From NCBI GenBank assembly GCA_040388535.1, contig JAZKBR010000001.1, forward strand, positions 702,181 through 766,180: DNA of 64,000 bases, written 5' to 3'. The stretch is from Gemmatimonadota bacterium. GTDB lineage: Bacteria; Gemmatimonadota; Gemmatimonadetes; Gemmatimonadales; GWC2-71-9. The notes under the pieces were generated by a model. The model was not told the DNA's origin. It made no database searches and saw only the letters and a list, made by a program, of their open reading frames with translations. Position numbers and translations under genes: made by a program. Shown here in pieces: positions 51,621 through 59,517 of the stretch. Each line of letters starts with the position of its first letter. The stretch's first letter is position 1.

Positions 51621-53135
51621 TCAGCGGAGCAACGGGCCGAGCAGCGAAACCGCTCCGATGATCACCGCCGTCCCGATCACGTCGAGAATCAGTCCGGCGC
51701 GCATCATCATCGACAGCGGAACGACCCCCGAACCGTACACGATCGCGTTGCACGGAGTCGAGACCGGGAGCATGAATCCGAGCGACGCCCCCATCGTGGC
51801 CCCCAGGGCCGGGAGCAGCGGGTCGACATGGGCGGCCCGCGCAATCGCAATGACGACCGGGACCACCATGTTGGCCGAGGCGGTGTTGGATGTAGTCTCG
51901 GACAACAACACCGCCACTATCGTCGCGGCACAGAGCAGACCGAACGGCCCGCTCGGGAGCAGCGAGGTCGCACTGCGCCCGATCACCTCCGCGAGACCAG
52001 TCTGGAACGCCAGCGTCCCGAGTGCAAAGCCGCCGCCATAGAGGAGCACCACGCCCCAGTCGATCTTCGTGGCCTCACGCCAGGTGATCGCCCGCCCCCC
52101 CGCCTCACCCGGGAGGAGGAAGAGCAGGATGGCACCAAGGATCGCGACGACACCCTCTGGAAGACGCGCAGCGACCGCGAGTGTTGTGGGGTGCCGGTCG
52201 CCCAGCACGACAGCAAGGACGCCTGGCAGGACCCAGAGCGCCACTGTTACCCCGAAGGCCAGACGAGTCGAGCGCTGTCCGCGGGTCCACGGACCGAGCG
52301 CCGCGCGGCCCGCCTCAACGACCTCCCGACCCCCCGGAAGGACACGCACCCCGGCTGGCGAAAGGAAGTTGATCAACACGAACAGCACGGCGAAGAGAAT
52401 CAGCACGGTCGGGATGCCGACGAGCATCCACGAGAAGAAGGGAATCTCGACCCCGAGCTGTCCGCGGATGAAGCCGAGTCCGATGACGTTGGGCGGCGTT
52501 CCGACGGGTGTTGCGAGCCCGCCGATCGACGCCGCAAATGAGGTCATCAGCATCAGGCCACACGCCCACATCGGGTTGAGGACGCTCGGCTCGCCGTCCT
52601 TCTTCTGGTAGAGCACCCGGAGAATCGAGAGGCCGATGCCGAACATCATCGCGGTCGTGGCGGTGTTGGAAATCCAGCCGCTGATCGCGGCGGTCACGGC
52701 GCCAAAACCCAGCAGGATCCGGGCGGGTGACGCGCCGATCCATCGCCGCGAGAGCACGGCAAACGCCATCCGTCGGTCGAGACCGTGATGAAAGATTGCC
52801 TGCGCCAGGATGAACGACCCGATGAAGAGAAACATCAACGGATCGGCGAACGGCGCGAAGACCGCCTTCGCGGGTGCCACATTCAGCACGACGCAGAGCG
52901 AGGCGCCGAGGAGCGCGGTGACCGGCATCGGGAGGGATTCGCAGACCCAGAAGATCACCACCGCGATCATCACCGACGCGAGTCGATGTGCCTCGGGAGT
53001 CAGCGACGGAAGTTCGGCGAGGGCCACCGCGAGGGCGGCAGTCGGTGCGAGCACGAAACCGGCGCGACGGCGCAGCCGGTCGAACCGTGCCTCGCCGAGG
53101 CTGAATGCGAGCGAGACCTCCTCGGTATCGCTCAA
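51621..53135 (-). CDS. SLC13/DASS family anion transporter
   Basis: A 504-residue membrane transporter of the divalent-anion:Na+ symporter (SLC13) family, for dicarboxylates or sulfate. The paired re-entrant hairpin motifs are present: SNTATTAMM in the first half and SETTSNTASANMVVPV in the second. TPVGTPPNVIGLG is also characteristic. Length fits. The start is TTG 53135, overlapping the stop of the upstream zinc protease as TTGA. The substrate cannot be told from these motifs. Confidence 0.9.
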   Translation of the reverse strand: MSDTEEVSLAFSLGEARFDRLRRRAGFVLAPTAALAVALAELPSLTPEAHRLASVMIAVVIFWVCESLPMPVTALLGASLCVVLNVAPAKAVFAPFADPLMFLFIGSFILAQAIFHHGLDRRMAFAVLSRRWIGASPARILLGFGAVTAAISGWISNTATTAMMFGIGLSILRVLYQKKDGEPSVLNPMWACGLMLMTSFAASIGGLATPVGTPPNVIGLGFIRGQLGVEIPFFSWMLVGIPTVLILFAVLFVLINFLSPAGVRVLPGGREVVEAGRAALGPWTRGQRSTRLAFGVTVALWVLPGVLAVVLGDRHPTTLAVAARLPEGVVAILGAILLFLLPGEAGGRAITWREATKIDWGVVLLYGGGFALGTLAFQTGLAEVIGRSATSLLPSGPFGLLCAATIVAVLLSETTSNTASANMVVPVVIAIARAAHVDPLLPALGATMGASLGFMLPVSTPCNAIVYGSGVVPLSMMMRAGLILDVIGTAVIIGAVSLLGPLLR

Positions 53136-53983
53136 CGGTCGGCGAAGGTGTCGCAGTTACCCATGTCGCCGCTGTCGAAGCCGCGCCGGAACCAGCGCGC
53201 TCGATCTGCCGACGAACCATGGGTCCACGATTCCGGATGCACGGCCCCTTCCGACATCCGTTGCAGGCGGTCGTCACCCACCGCGGCCGCAGCGGCGAGC
53301 CCCTCTTCAATGTCGCCAGCATCGAGATGGCCTTCCTTCGCGGCGGTGTGCCCCCAGATGCCGGCGTAACAGTCGGCCTGCAGTTCGAGCCTGACCGAGA
53401 GCGCGTTGGCCTGACCGGGCTGCTGCGACTGCACCTCGCGCACCTTTGCTTCGGTTCCCATCATCGCCTGCACGTGGTGGCCGATCTCGTGCGCGAGCAC
53501 GTAGGCCTCGGCGAAGTCGCCTGGCGCGCCGAACTTCTCCTCGAGCTCCCGATAAAATCCGAGATCGATATACACCTTCTGATCGCCGGGGCAGTAAAAC
53601 GGTCCCGAGGCCGACTGGGCGAGACCGCACGCCGACTCGACCTGATCGCGAAAGAGCACCAGTTTGGCGTCCTGCCAGCTGCCGCCCTGATTCGGGACCT
53701 CCGCGGCCCAGTATTTCTGGGCATCATCGAGGACGAAGGAGACGAACTGGACCGTCTTCTCCTCGCTCGAATCGTTCAGGGCCACACCGGCCGAGGTGGT
53801 GACCGCTCCCGACCCCTGCAGCTCGCTGAGCAGGGTGAGCGGATTCTGCTTGGTGACCAGGGCAACAATGACGACCAGGACCACTCCACCAATGCCGAGA
53901 CCGCCGAGGCCGGGGCCACGAAGGCCTCCGCCACCACGTTGATCTTCGAGATTGGAGGAACGGCCCATCGGGTTCCAGCGCAT
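53132..53983 (-). CDS. Neutral zinc metallopeptidase, YpfJ-like
   Basis: A 283-residue membrane-anchored zinc peptidase of the YpfJ (zinicin-like) family. After a Gly-rich start comes one membrane helix (LGIGGVVLVVIVALVTK). The zinc motif is HEIGHH in VLAHEIGHHVQAMMG, with the family's LELQADCYAGIWGH and Cys-containing SACGLAQSASGPFYCPGDQKVYID. ATG 53983. The stop is inside the start of the SLC13 gene. The substrate is unknown. It is divergent from a secreted unknown across 102 bp. Confidence 0.92.
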   Translation of the reverse strand: MRWNPMGRSSNLEDQRGGGGLRGPGLGGLGIGGVVLVVIVALVTKQNPLTLLSELQGSGAVTTSAGVALNDSSEEKTVQFVSFVLDDAQKYWAAEVPNQGGSWQDAKLVLFRDQVESACGLAQSASGPFYCPGDQKVYIDLGFYRELEEKFGAPGDFAEAYVLAHEIGHHVQAMMGTEAKVREVQSQQPGQANALSVRLELQADCYAGIWGHTAAKEGHLDAGDIEEGLAAAAAVGDDRLQRMSEGAVHPESWTHGSSADRARWFRRGFDSGDMGNCDTFADR

Positions 53984-54085
53984 GGCGGGCTCCTCCCAGG
54001 ATTACTTTCCGGGGGCATTTGGGACGTTTTGAAACAAAGGGCGGCTTCCAAATGTAAGACGAACGGAACCTACTGGAGCAACATC

Positions 54086-54829
54086 ATGCAGCTCGTTTCG
54101 CGCGGCACCCTGGGGGCCCTGACCCTCGCGCTGACCCTCTCACCTGCCCCGGCAACGGCGCAGTTCGGCAAGCTGGTCAAGAAGGCCAAGGAGGCGGCCG
54201 GGATCGACAAGCCCGTCGGCACGGCAGCCGGCAGCGCCCAAGCCCCGGCCGGACCGGTGCGGGTCAACCCCGCTTTCGAACTCACCGCCGCCAACCTCGA
54301 CCGGTTCACCACGGCGCTTGCGGCTGAGCGCGTGGGGCGGCAGGAACAGCTCAAGATCATCGCGTCGATCAAGTCACCGGCGGTGTATGCCACCTGCTCG
54401 CAGAACGTGGCGATGTCCCCCGGCTACCAGAAGATCTACAACAGCTACCTCGAAAACTCGCCCAAGGCGACAACTCCCGAGGCGATGAATGATGTCGCCA
54501 AAAAATTTGCCGAGGACGCCGCGGCGTACATGACGGCGAAATGCGGCGCCAATCCGGGTGGCTATCCCGAGTCGCAGCGGGAGAGCATGGTTCGCAGCAA
54601 GGGATACGCTGCCGGCCTGGAGCGGAGCGGTCTCGACGGACGAACGTACGCCGTGCTCAAGGAACGGATCATCCCCTTCTGCAGTGCCGATGCGGCGACT
54701 CGCGCGGCCGCCGATGTCCGGATCCCGGGCCAGGGGCGCAACATCTACTTCGTCTACCTGCCCAGTGAGACCGCGAATCTGGCGCCGCGTTGCGATGCGC
54801 TGCTTGCGGCCCTGCAAGCGGTGAGCTGA
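54086..54829 (+). CDS. Secreted alpha-helical protein, unknown
   Basis: A 247-residue protein with a signal peptide (GALTLALTLSPAPATAQ) starting at ATG 54086. The mature part is largely helical (AANLDRFTTALAAERVGRQEQL), with an Ala/Pro linker and about four Cys residues that could form disulfides. A helical segment, AMNDVAKKFAEDAAAYMTAKCG, ends the central part. I do not recognise a family. It lies 5 bp ahead of the phosphodiester glycosidase gene and may be transcribed with it. Confidence 0.7.
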   Translation: MQLVSRGTLGALTLALTLSPAPATAQFGKLVKKAKEAAGIDKPVGTAAGSAQAPAGPVRVNPAFELTAANLDRFTTALAAERVGRQEQLKIIASIKSPAVYATCSQNVAMSPGYQKIYNSYLENSPKATTPEAMNDVAKKFAEDAAAYMTAKCGANPGGYPESQRESMVRSKGYAAGLERSGLDGRTYAVLKERIIPFCSADAATRAAADVRIPGQGRNIYFVYLPSETANLAPRCDALLAALQAVS

Positions 54830-54834
54830 CGACA

Positions 54835-55635
54835 ATGCTGGCGTCGGGGTGGACGCTCGCCCTCGCGCTTGCGTCGGTGATTCCGTGGCGTGAAGTCCAG
54901 CCCGGCCTCGAGCGCGCCGAATTTCTTGCTGCGCGCTCGGGGCCGTTGTCCCGAGTGCGCATCGTGGCGCTGCGCCTCGACCCGTGCCGGGTTCGTCTCG
55001 AGCTGGTGGAGCGGAGCCGCGATGAAGGAACGCTGGGCGCGTGGGCAGTCGATTCCCTGCCGGATCAGGCGATGCTGGCCTTCAACGCCGGTCAGTTCCG
55101 AGGCGGGGCACCCTGGGGCTGGCACGTCCGCGACGGCGTCGAGGTGCAACCTCCCGGAAGCGGAACACTGGCAATGGCGATCACCCTCGGCGCATCTGGC
55201 CGGGTGTCACTTGTCACGCCGGCAGAAATCCCGGCGCTGCGAACCAACGTGCGAGCGGCGTTCCAGTCGTATCCCACACTGCTTGTCGACAGCGTGCCGC
55301 CGCGCGAACTGCGCGCTCCGGGCCGCGGTGTCGACCTCATGCACCGCGACTCGCGACTCGCCCTCGGCACCACCAGTTCGGGACAGGTTCTCCTGCTGCT
55401 GACGCGCTTCGAGGCAGTGGCCGGCATCGGATCCACACTCCCCTATGGCCCGACCATTCCCGAACTCGCGACGCTGATGCGCCGCCTCGGTGCGACGCGC
55501 GCGGTCGGCCTCGATGGTGGACTCTCGAGTCAGCTCGCGATGCGAGAGCGTTCGGGTGCGCTGGTGAAGTGGACGAACTGGAGACTGGTGCCGATGGGGG
55601 TGGTGGGGCGTGCCGTGACGAAGTGCTATGGATGA
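54835..55635 (+). CDS. Phosphodiester glycosidase family protein (NAGPA-like)
   Basis: A 266-residue protein of the phosphodiester glycosidase (DUF2233/NAGPA) family. The landmarks are AFNAGQFRGGAPWGWHVRDG, SYPTLLVDS, RLALGTTSSGQVLLLLT and AVGLDGGLSSQLAM, which line the presumed active cleft. Homologues remove sugar-phosphate caps such as N-acetylglucosamine-1-phosphodiester, or degrade related surface glycans. ATG 54835 lies 5 bp after the upstream gene. Its stop codon (TGA) lies in the first unit of a heptad array. Confidence 0.85.
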   Translation: MLASGWTLALALASVIPWREVQPGLERAEFLAARSGPLSRVRIVALRLDPCRVRLELVERSRDEGTLGAWAVDSLPDQAMLAFNAGQFRGGAPWGWHVRDGVEVQPPGSGTLAMAITLGASGRVSLVTPAEIPALRTNVRAAFQSYPTLLVDSVPPRELRAPGRGVDLMHRDSRLALGTTSSGQVLLLLTRFEAVAGIGSTLPYGPTIPELATLMRRLGATRAVGLDGGLSSQLAMRERSGALVKWTNWRLVPMGVVGRAVTKCYG

Positions 55636-55664
55636 TGGATGACAGATGACAGATGACAGATGAG
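55630..55664 (+). repeat. Heptad array, GATGACA/GATGGAT (left arm, locus 3)
   Basis: Five 7-bp units (GGATGAT, GGATGAC, AGATGAC twice, AGATGAG). TGA closes every frame on the plus strand, and the glycosidase stop codon lies inside it. Inverse of 55740-55814. Confidence 0.93.
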
Positions 55665-55680
55665 TTGGTCTCGGCGGTGA

Positions 55681-55732
55681 GAGGGTGCTCCCTCGACTTC
55701 GCCCGCTTCGCGGGCTACGCTCAGGATGACAG
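55681..55732. repeat. REP-like palindromic core (locus 3)
   Basis: On the minus strand it reads CTGTCATCCTGAGCGTAGCC, followed by a hairpin GCCCGCGAAGCGGGC and GAAGTCGAGGGAGCACCC. The outer parts match the core at 32751-32815 almost base for base, but the hairpin sequence differs while keeping the stem. Compensatory change of this kind suggests that structure is what is conserved. Confidence 0.75.
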
Positions 55733-55739
55733 CATCGCC

Positions 55740-55814
55740 CATCCATCATCCATCATCCATCATCCATCATCTGTCATCTGTCATCTGTCATCCATCATCT
55801 GTCATCCATCATCC
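55740..55814 (-). repeat. Heptad array, GATGACA/GATGGAT (right arm, locus 3)
   Basis: About ten 7-bp units alternating ATCCATC and ATCTGTC on the plus strand, that is GATGGAT/GATGACA on the minus strand. It encodes the last residues (GMMDD) and supplies the TGA of the GNAT gene at 55795. Longest array in the window. Confidence 0.95.
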
Positions 55815-56388
55815 CTTCCAGTTTCCGCTTCACCCCCGGCCACTCGTCATCCACAATGCTGAAATAGACGGTATCCCGGGTCCGCCCGCCTTCCGTGCGC
55901 GCGTGCTTGCGGAGGGTTCCTTCCTCCTTCGCTCCGATCCTGAGCATGGCATTGCGAGAGCGGTGATTCAACGCATCGGTCTTGAGTTCGACACGACCGC
56001 AGCCGAGCGTTTCGAAGGCGTGGGTCAGCATCAGATATTTCGCATCGGTATTGACGCCGCTGCGCTGCCACTCGGGTGCGACCCAGGTCCACCCGATTTC
56101 GACGCGACCGTCGAACGCTGAATAGTTGCCGTAGCGCGTCGATCCCGCGATCCGGCCGCTGGCGCGCTCGATGGTCACAAACGGCAAGGCGCGACCGGCG
56201 TGTTGTTCCACGAGTGCCGACTCGATCCAGCGCTGGAGATCGTCTCGCGATTCCAGGCGTGATACCGTCAGCGCCCAGAGGTCGGGATGGAGCGCGACTT
56301 CGGCGAGCAGCTCGAAGTGGTCGAGGGTCAGCGGCTCGAGACGGACGACCCGCCCCTCGAGCGTGACCGGAGTGAGCGGCGGGCTCAT
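55795..56388 (-). CDS. GNAT acetyltransferase, RimJ-like
   Basis: A 197-residue N-acetyltransferase of the RimJ/RimL (Acetyltransf_3) type. It has VRLEPLTLDHFELLAEV at the start, FVTIERASGRIAGSTRYG, then VEIGWTWVAPEWQRSGVNTDAKYLML, which carries the acetyl-CoA loop, and LGCGRVELKTDALNHRSRNAML (read in two parts). Target unknown. ATG 56388 overlaps the lepB stop (ATGA). The last five residues and the stop are encoded by a heptad array, so the C-terminus may have been altered by array growth. Confidence 0.88.
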   Translation of the reverse strand: MSPPLTPVTLEGRVVRLEPLTLDHFELLAEVALHPDLWALTVSRLESRDDLQRWIESALVEQHAGRALPFVTIERASGRIAGSTRYGNYSAFDGRVEIGWTWVAPEWQRSGVNTDAKYLMLTHAFETLGCGRVELKTDALNHRSRNAMLRIGAKEEGTLRKHARTEGGRTRDTVYFSIVDDEWPGVKRKLEGMMDDR

Positions 56389-57080
56389 CGGGGAATGTGG
56401 AAGAGCCGGCCCCAGCGGGTGGCTGTGAAGAACGGTAGCGGCCGATAGCTGCCGGCATCCCACGAGTAATAAATGATGATCGGCGTGCCGCGCACATTCT
56501 TCCGAGGGACGAAGCCCCAGAAGCGCGAGTCGCGCGAGTGATCGCGATTGTCACCCATCATCCAGAGCGAATCGGGCGGCACGAGCAGCGGACCCCAGTC
56601 GTGGACATCGGGGAGGTAGTTCGCCTTGTCGGCCCCGATGTAGTGCGGCAAATGCAGCGTCCGCATTTCGGCGCGCGTGCCCGGATCGAGCTTGTTGTCG
56701 GGCTCGAGCTGCTGTGCGTACGGTTCCTCGAGCGCCTTGCCGTTCCGGTAGAGCACACCAGTCTTCATCTCGAGGGTGTCGCCCGGCAACCCGATGAGGC
56801 GCTTGACCAGCGTCGAATCTTCAATCGGCGAAATGAAGACCACGATGTCGCCGTGCTTCGGATTGCGCACGGCGGGCATATGCGCGTTGATGAACGGCAC
56901 CTTGGCGCCGAAGAGGAACTTGTTGACGAAGAGCACGTCGCCCACGAGGAGCGTCGACTCCATGCTGGGAGAAGGAATGAAGTAGGCCTGTACCAGGAAG
57001 GTGCTGAGCACCAGCCAGATCCCCAGGGCCCAGGCCGCGGCCCGGACCCACTCCAACACCTTCTTCCCAGTGCTGTTCAC
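56385..57080 (-). CDS. lepB: Signal peptidase I
   Basis: A 231-residue type I signal peptidase, which cleaves Sec and Tat signal peptides at the periplasmic face. One N-terminal membrane helix (about residues 14-33) leads to the catalytic serine S39 in IPSPSMESTL; the general base is K93 in STLVKRLIGLPGD. MGDNRDHSRDSRFWGFVP is the third family box. GTG 57080 overlaps the msrA stop by 4 bp. Many secreted proteins in this window will be its substrates. Confidence 0.95.
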   Translation of the reverse strand: MNSTGKKVLEWVRAAAWALGIWLVLSTFLVQAYFIPSPSMESTLLVGDVLFVNKFLFGAKVPFINAHMPAVRNPKHGDIVVFISPIEDSTLVKRLIGLPGDTLEMKTGVLYRNGKALEEPYAQQLEPDNKLDPGTRAEMRTLHLPHYIGADKANYLPDVHDWGPLLVPPDSLWMMGDNRDHSRDSRFWGFVPRKNVRGTPIIIYYSWDAGSYRPLPFFTATRWGRLFHIPR

Positions 57081-57622
57081 GACTTGACCACCGCGGCATA
57101 CCGCTGACGGAGTTTGGCAACCTTGGGCGCAATCATCGCTGCACAATACGCCCGACTGGGGTTCCGCTGGAAGTACTGCTGATGGTACTCCTCCGCCGGC
57201 CAGAACCGTTCCAGCGGTGCAACCTCGGTCACGATCGGGTCGTCGAAGGTCGCGTCCGCGGTCAGGGCGGCGATGACCTCGCGGGCGATCACGGCCTGCG
57301 CCGGGGTCGTGGTGAAGATCACCGACCGGTACTGGGTGCCGCTGTCGGGGCCTTGCCGATTGAGGGTGGTCGGGTCGTGGAAGGCAAAGAAGAGCTCCAC
57401 CAGCTCGCGGTACGACCGAACGGCCGGGTCGAAGGTGACTTCGATCACCTCGGCGTGCCCGGTCGCTCCGGAACAGACCTGCTCATAGCTCGGCGCCGGC
57501 CGCGGACCACCCGAATAGCCGGACACCACGCGATCAACTCCCTCGAGTCGCTCGAAGATCGCCTCGAGACACCAGAAACAACCGCCACCAAAGACGGCAG
57601 TCTCACGATTTGTGCTGGACAT
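57077..57622 (-). CDS. msrA: Peptide methionine-(S)-sulfoxide reductase
   Basis: A 181-residue MsrA that repairs oxidised methionine (S form). The nucleophile Cys is in GGGCFWCLEAIFERL, followed by the family's VVSGYSGG. Substrate-binding residues in VCSGATGHAEVIEVTFDP and LFFAFHDPTTLNRQGPD are present. There is no fused MsrB. ATG 57622. It sits upstream of lepB with a 4-bp overlap, and about 80 bp below the next unknown gene. Confidence 0.95.
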   Translation of the reverse strand: MSSTNRETAVFGGGCFWCLEAIFERLEGVDRVVSGYSGGPRPAPSYEQVCSGATGHAEVIEVTFDPAVRSYRELVELFFAFHDPTTLNRQGPDSGTQYRSVIFTTTPAQAVIAREVIAALTADATFDDPIVTEVAPLERFWPAEEYHQQYFQRNPSRAYCAAMIAPKVAKLRQRYAAVVKS

Positions 57623-57701
57623 ATATCACTCCTGTAGATCGAATCCTGCGCCGGATATAAGGTTTCCGGCCTCCCAGAAGTTCCGGCGGGGAGCGGGCGG
57701 C

Positions 57702-58553
57702 TCAGGGCAGCGCGAAGTCCCAGCTGGCCACCCGCCCCGGCCCGAAACGGAGCCGGGAGTGGCCGCCGAAACGGAGCGACGGATTGGCTTCGGCCTCGCG
57801 GACCAGGGAGAACTCGAGTCGGCGCAGTCCAGGCCGCTCCCAGGCAGGAATCAGCCGCAGGGTGAACGACGGGAAGCGGACGATCGCCCCCTCGCCCTCA
57901 CGGATCACCTCGACGTTCAGCCGCTCCATCGCGCGCACGAAGCGGGTGATGTCATCGACCGGGATCGCCATGGTTGCCCCGGTGATATCGGAGAGCAGGC
58001 GCGTCGGGTCGAAGCGATCGGCAAGGAACCGGTCGCGTCCGCGGTCGCTGTCGGGGAGCGAATCCTTGCGACTCTGTGAACGTGCCGCGTCGAGCGCGTA
58101 CTCCATCACCCAGAGCGTCGCGCGTCGCGATGTCGCGTCGGCGCCACCAGGTCGGAAGGTGTGGTAGAACGGTTCGCTCTGTGGCGGCGTGCCGCGACGT
58201 TCGGTCGCGGTATCAAACGGCGCACCAAGTCCGCTGAAGCGCTGCGCGATCGACGCGATCGCGCCCGGTGTCTCGACGCCCAGGGCGATGCCGACATCGC
58301 CCAACTGGGCTGTCTCGAGACCGTGCGGGTCAAAGAGTTCGAGATAGGTGTGCTTGCCGAACCAGACGAGCGGCATCTTGCCGCGAGACGCAGCGAACTG
58401 CGCCAGCAGGAACGGCGATGCGGCCACGTCCGCAAAGGTGGCCGAGTCGAGTACGGCGGACAGGTGGTTCAGCAGCACGGGCGCCGCCGGGCCCTGTGCG
58501 GCCAGCGTGCGGGTGGTGCAGAGCGTGAGCAACAGCAGCAGCGTCCGTCTCAT
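57702..58553 (-). CDS. Secreted protein, DUF5829-like
   Basis: A 283-residue protein with a signal peptide (LLLLLTLCTTRTLAAQ) starting at ATG 58553. The N-terminal block LLNHLSAVLDSATFADVAASPFL and a beta-rich body with LPLVWFGKHTYLELFDPHG recall the DUF5829 proteins, which have a glyoxalase-like shape; this family call is from memory and tentative. No metal site is obvious. It overlaps the upstream gene by 4 bp (ATGA) and ends about 80 bp from msrA. Confidence 0.65.
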   Translation of the reverse strand: MRRTLLLLLTLCTTRTLAAQGPAAPVLLNHLSAVLDSATFADVAASPFLLAQFAASRGKMPLVWFGKHTYLELFDPHGLETAQLGDVGIALGVETPGAIASIAQRFSGLGAPFDTATERRGTPPQSEPFYHTFRPGGADATSRRATLWVMEYALDAARSQSRKDSLPDSDRGRDRFLADRFDPTRLLSDITGATMAIPVDDITRFVRAMERLNVEVIREGEGAIVRFPSFTLRLIPAWERPGLRRLEFSLVREAEANPSLRFGGHSRLRFGPGRVASWDFALP

Positions 58554-58933
58554 GAGGCCTTCTCCGCGGCGTCCGTGGCGCCGCGCCCGCGCGCCAGGAA
58601 CGCGACCAGCGCGTTTGCCAGCGTCTCGAGACGCGCGTCGCTCAAATCGTCGTCTGGCGGCAGGCGCTTCCCCGCAACGGCCCACTCGATGTCGGTCCAC
58701 CGACTCACGACCGCCCCGCCGGACTGGCGCGCGGCCTCGATCCAGATCACACGTTCCTCGCCATCCCACGCGAGACGGAGGCGAATGTCGCCCAGCGCGT
58801 ACTCGGCCGATGCGCTGGCCTCACTCCCCTCGGCATACTCACGCGCGACCACCCGGAACCCGTGCGCTTCGAAGAGCGGGCCGAGGAAGATGGAGGCGCG
58901 TGTGAATGGTTCGGAGGGGGTGTGTCCGGTCAC
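58550..58933 (-). CDS. Small cytoplasmic protein, unknown
   Basis: A 127-residue protein starting at GTG 58933, overlapping the FMN reductase stop by 4 bp. It has no signal peptide or membrane segment. It is a compact alpha/beta protein (RASIFLGPLFEAHGFRVVA, GDIRLRLAWDGEERVIWIEAA) ending in a helix (LETLANALVAFLARG). I do not recognise it. Its 4-bp overlaps on both sides tie it to the redox genes upstream and the secreted protein downstream. Confidence 0.65.
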   Translation of the reverse strand: MTGHTPSEPFTRASIFLGPLFEAHGFRVVAREYAEGSEASASAEYALGDIRLRLAWDGEERVIWIEAARQSGGAVVSRWTDIEWAVAGKRLPPDDDLSDARLETLANALVAFLARGRGATDAAEKAS

Positions 58934-59517
58934 GCGCTGGCCGCCTCGCGTTCGCTGCGCGGAAAGCGGCGCATCCACCGCTCGACTTCCACCAGCCAGG
59001 CCTGAATGAACTTGCGCGTCGACTCGTCGGTGAGCTTGAGGTTGGCGTCCATCTTGTCCTGAACCCGCGACACCAGCACCTGGGGAAACGGAAGGCAGGG
59101 CGAGTTCAAGGTGGCCAGCGTCTGGCGTGTGGCGGCTTGTGAGCGCGTGGTGCCGATCAAGCCGTTGCTGCCACCGAGGATCGCGCTGGGCACACCATAG
59201 AAGGCGTGTGGCGTGCCACGCGACAGCCAATCGAGGGTGTTCTTGAGCACACCGGGAATACCGTGATTGTATTCCGGCGTCGCCATCACCACGCCGTCCG
59301 ACGCGCGAATGGCACGATGGAGTGCGAGCACCGCCTCGGGTGTTCCCTGCTCTTCCACGTCTTCATTGAAGAGCGGGATGTCGGCGATGCTGTGAATCGT
59401 GATGCGCACGGTGGCGGGCAACATCGTCACGACCTCGCGCAGCAGGGCACTGTTGTACGAGGCCGCACGCAGCGATCCCGAGAAGCCAACCAGGTGCAGC
59501 ACTTCACCACTCATCAC
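58930..59517 (-). CDS. NADPH-dependent FMN reductase
   Basis: A 195-residue flavodoxin-fold reductase of the SsuE/ChrR/YieF type. LVGFSGSLRAASYNSALLR is the FMN phosphate loop, and TPEYNHGIPGVLKNTLDWLSR is the second flavin-binding block. It probably reduces quinones, azo dyes or chromate with two electrons and so limits radical formation. The start is GTG 59517 or ATG 59514; both overlap the stop of the dioxygenase gene upstream. Pairing with that gene supports a role in aromatic or quinone detoxification. Confidence 0.92.
   Translation of the reverse strand: MMSGEVLHLVGFSGSLRAASYNSALLREVVTMLPATVRITIHSIADIPLFNEDVEEQGTPEAVLALHRAIRASDGVVMATPEYNHGIPGVLKNTLDWLSRGTPHAFYGVPSAILGGSNGLIGTTRSQAATRQTLATLNSPCLPFPQVLVSRVQDKMDANLKLTDESTRKFIQAWLVEVERWMRRFPRSEREAASA

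Noticed and set aside
55740..55814. Heptad arrays as a CRISPR array
   Set aside because: Units are 7 bp without unique spacers, and no cas genes are near.
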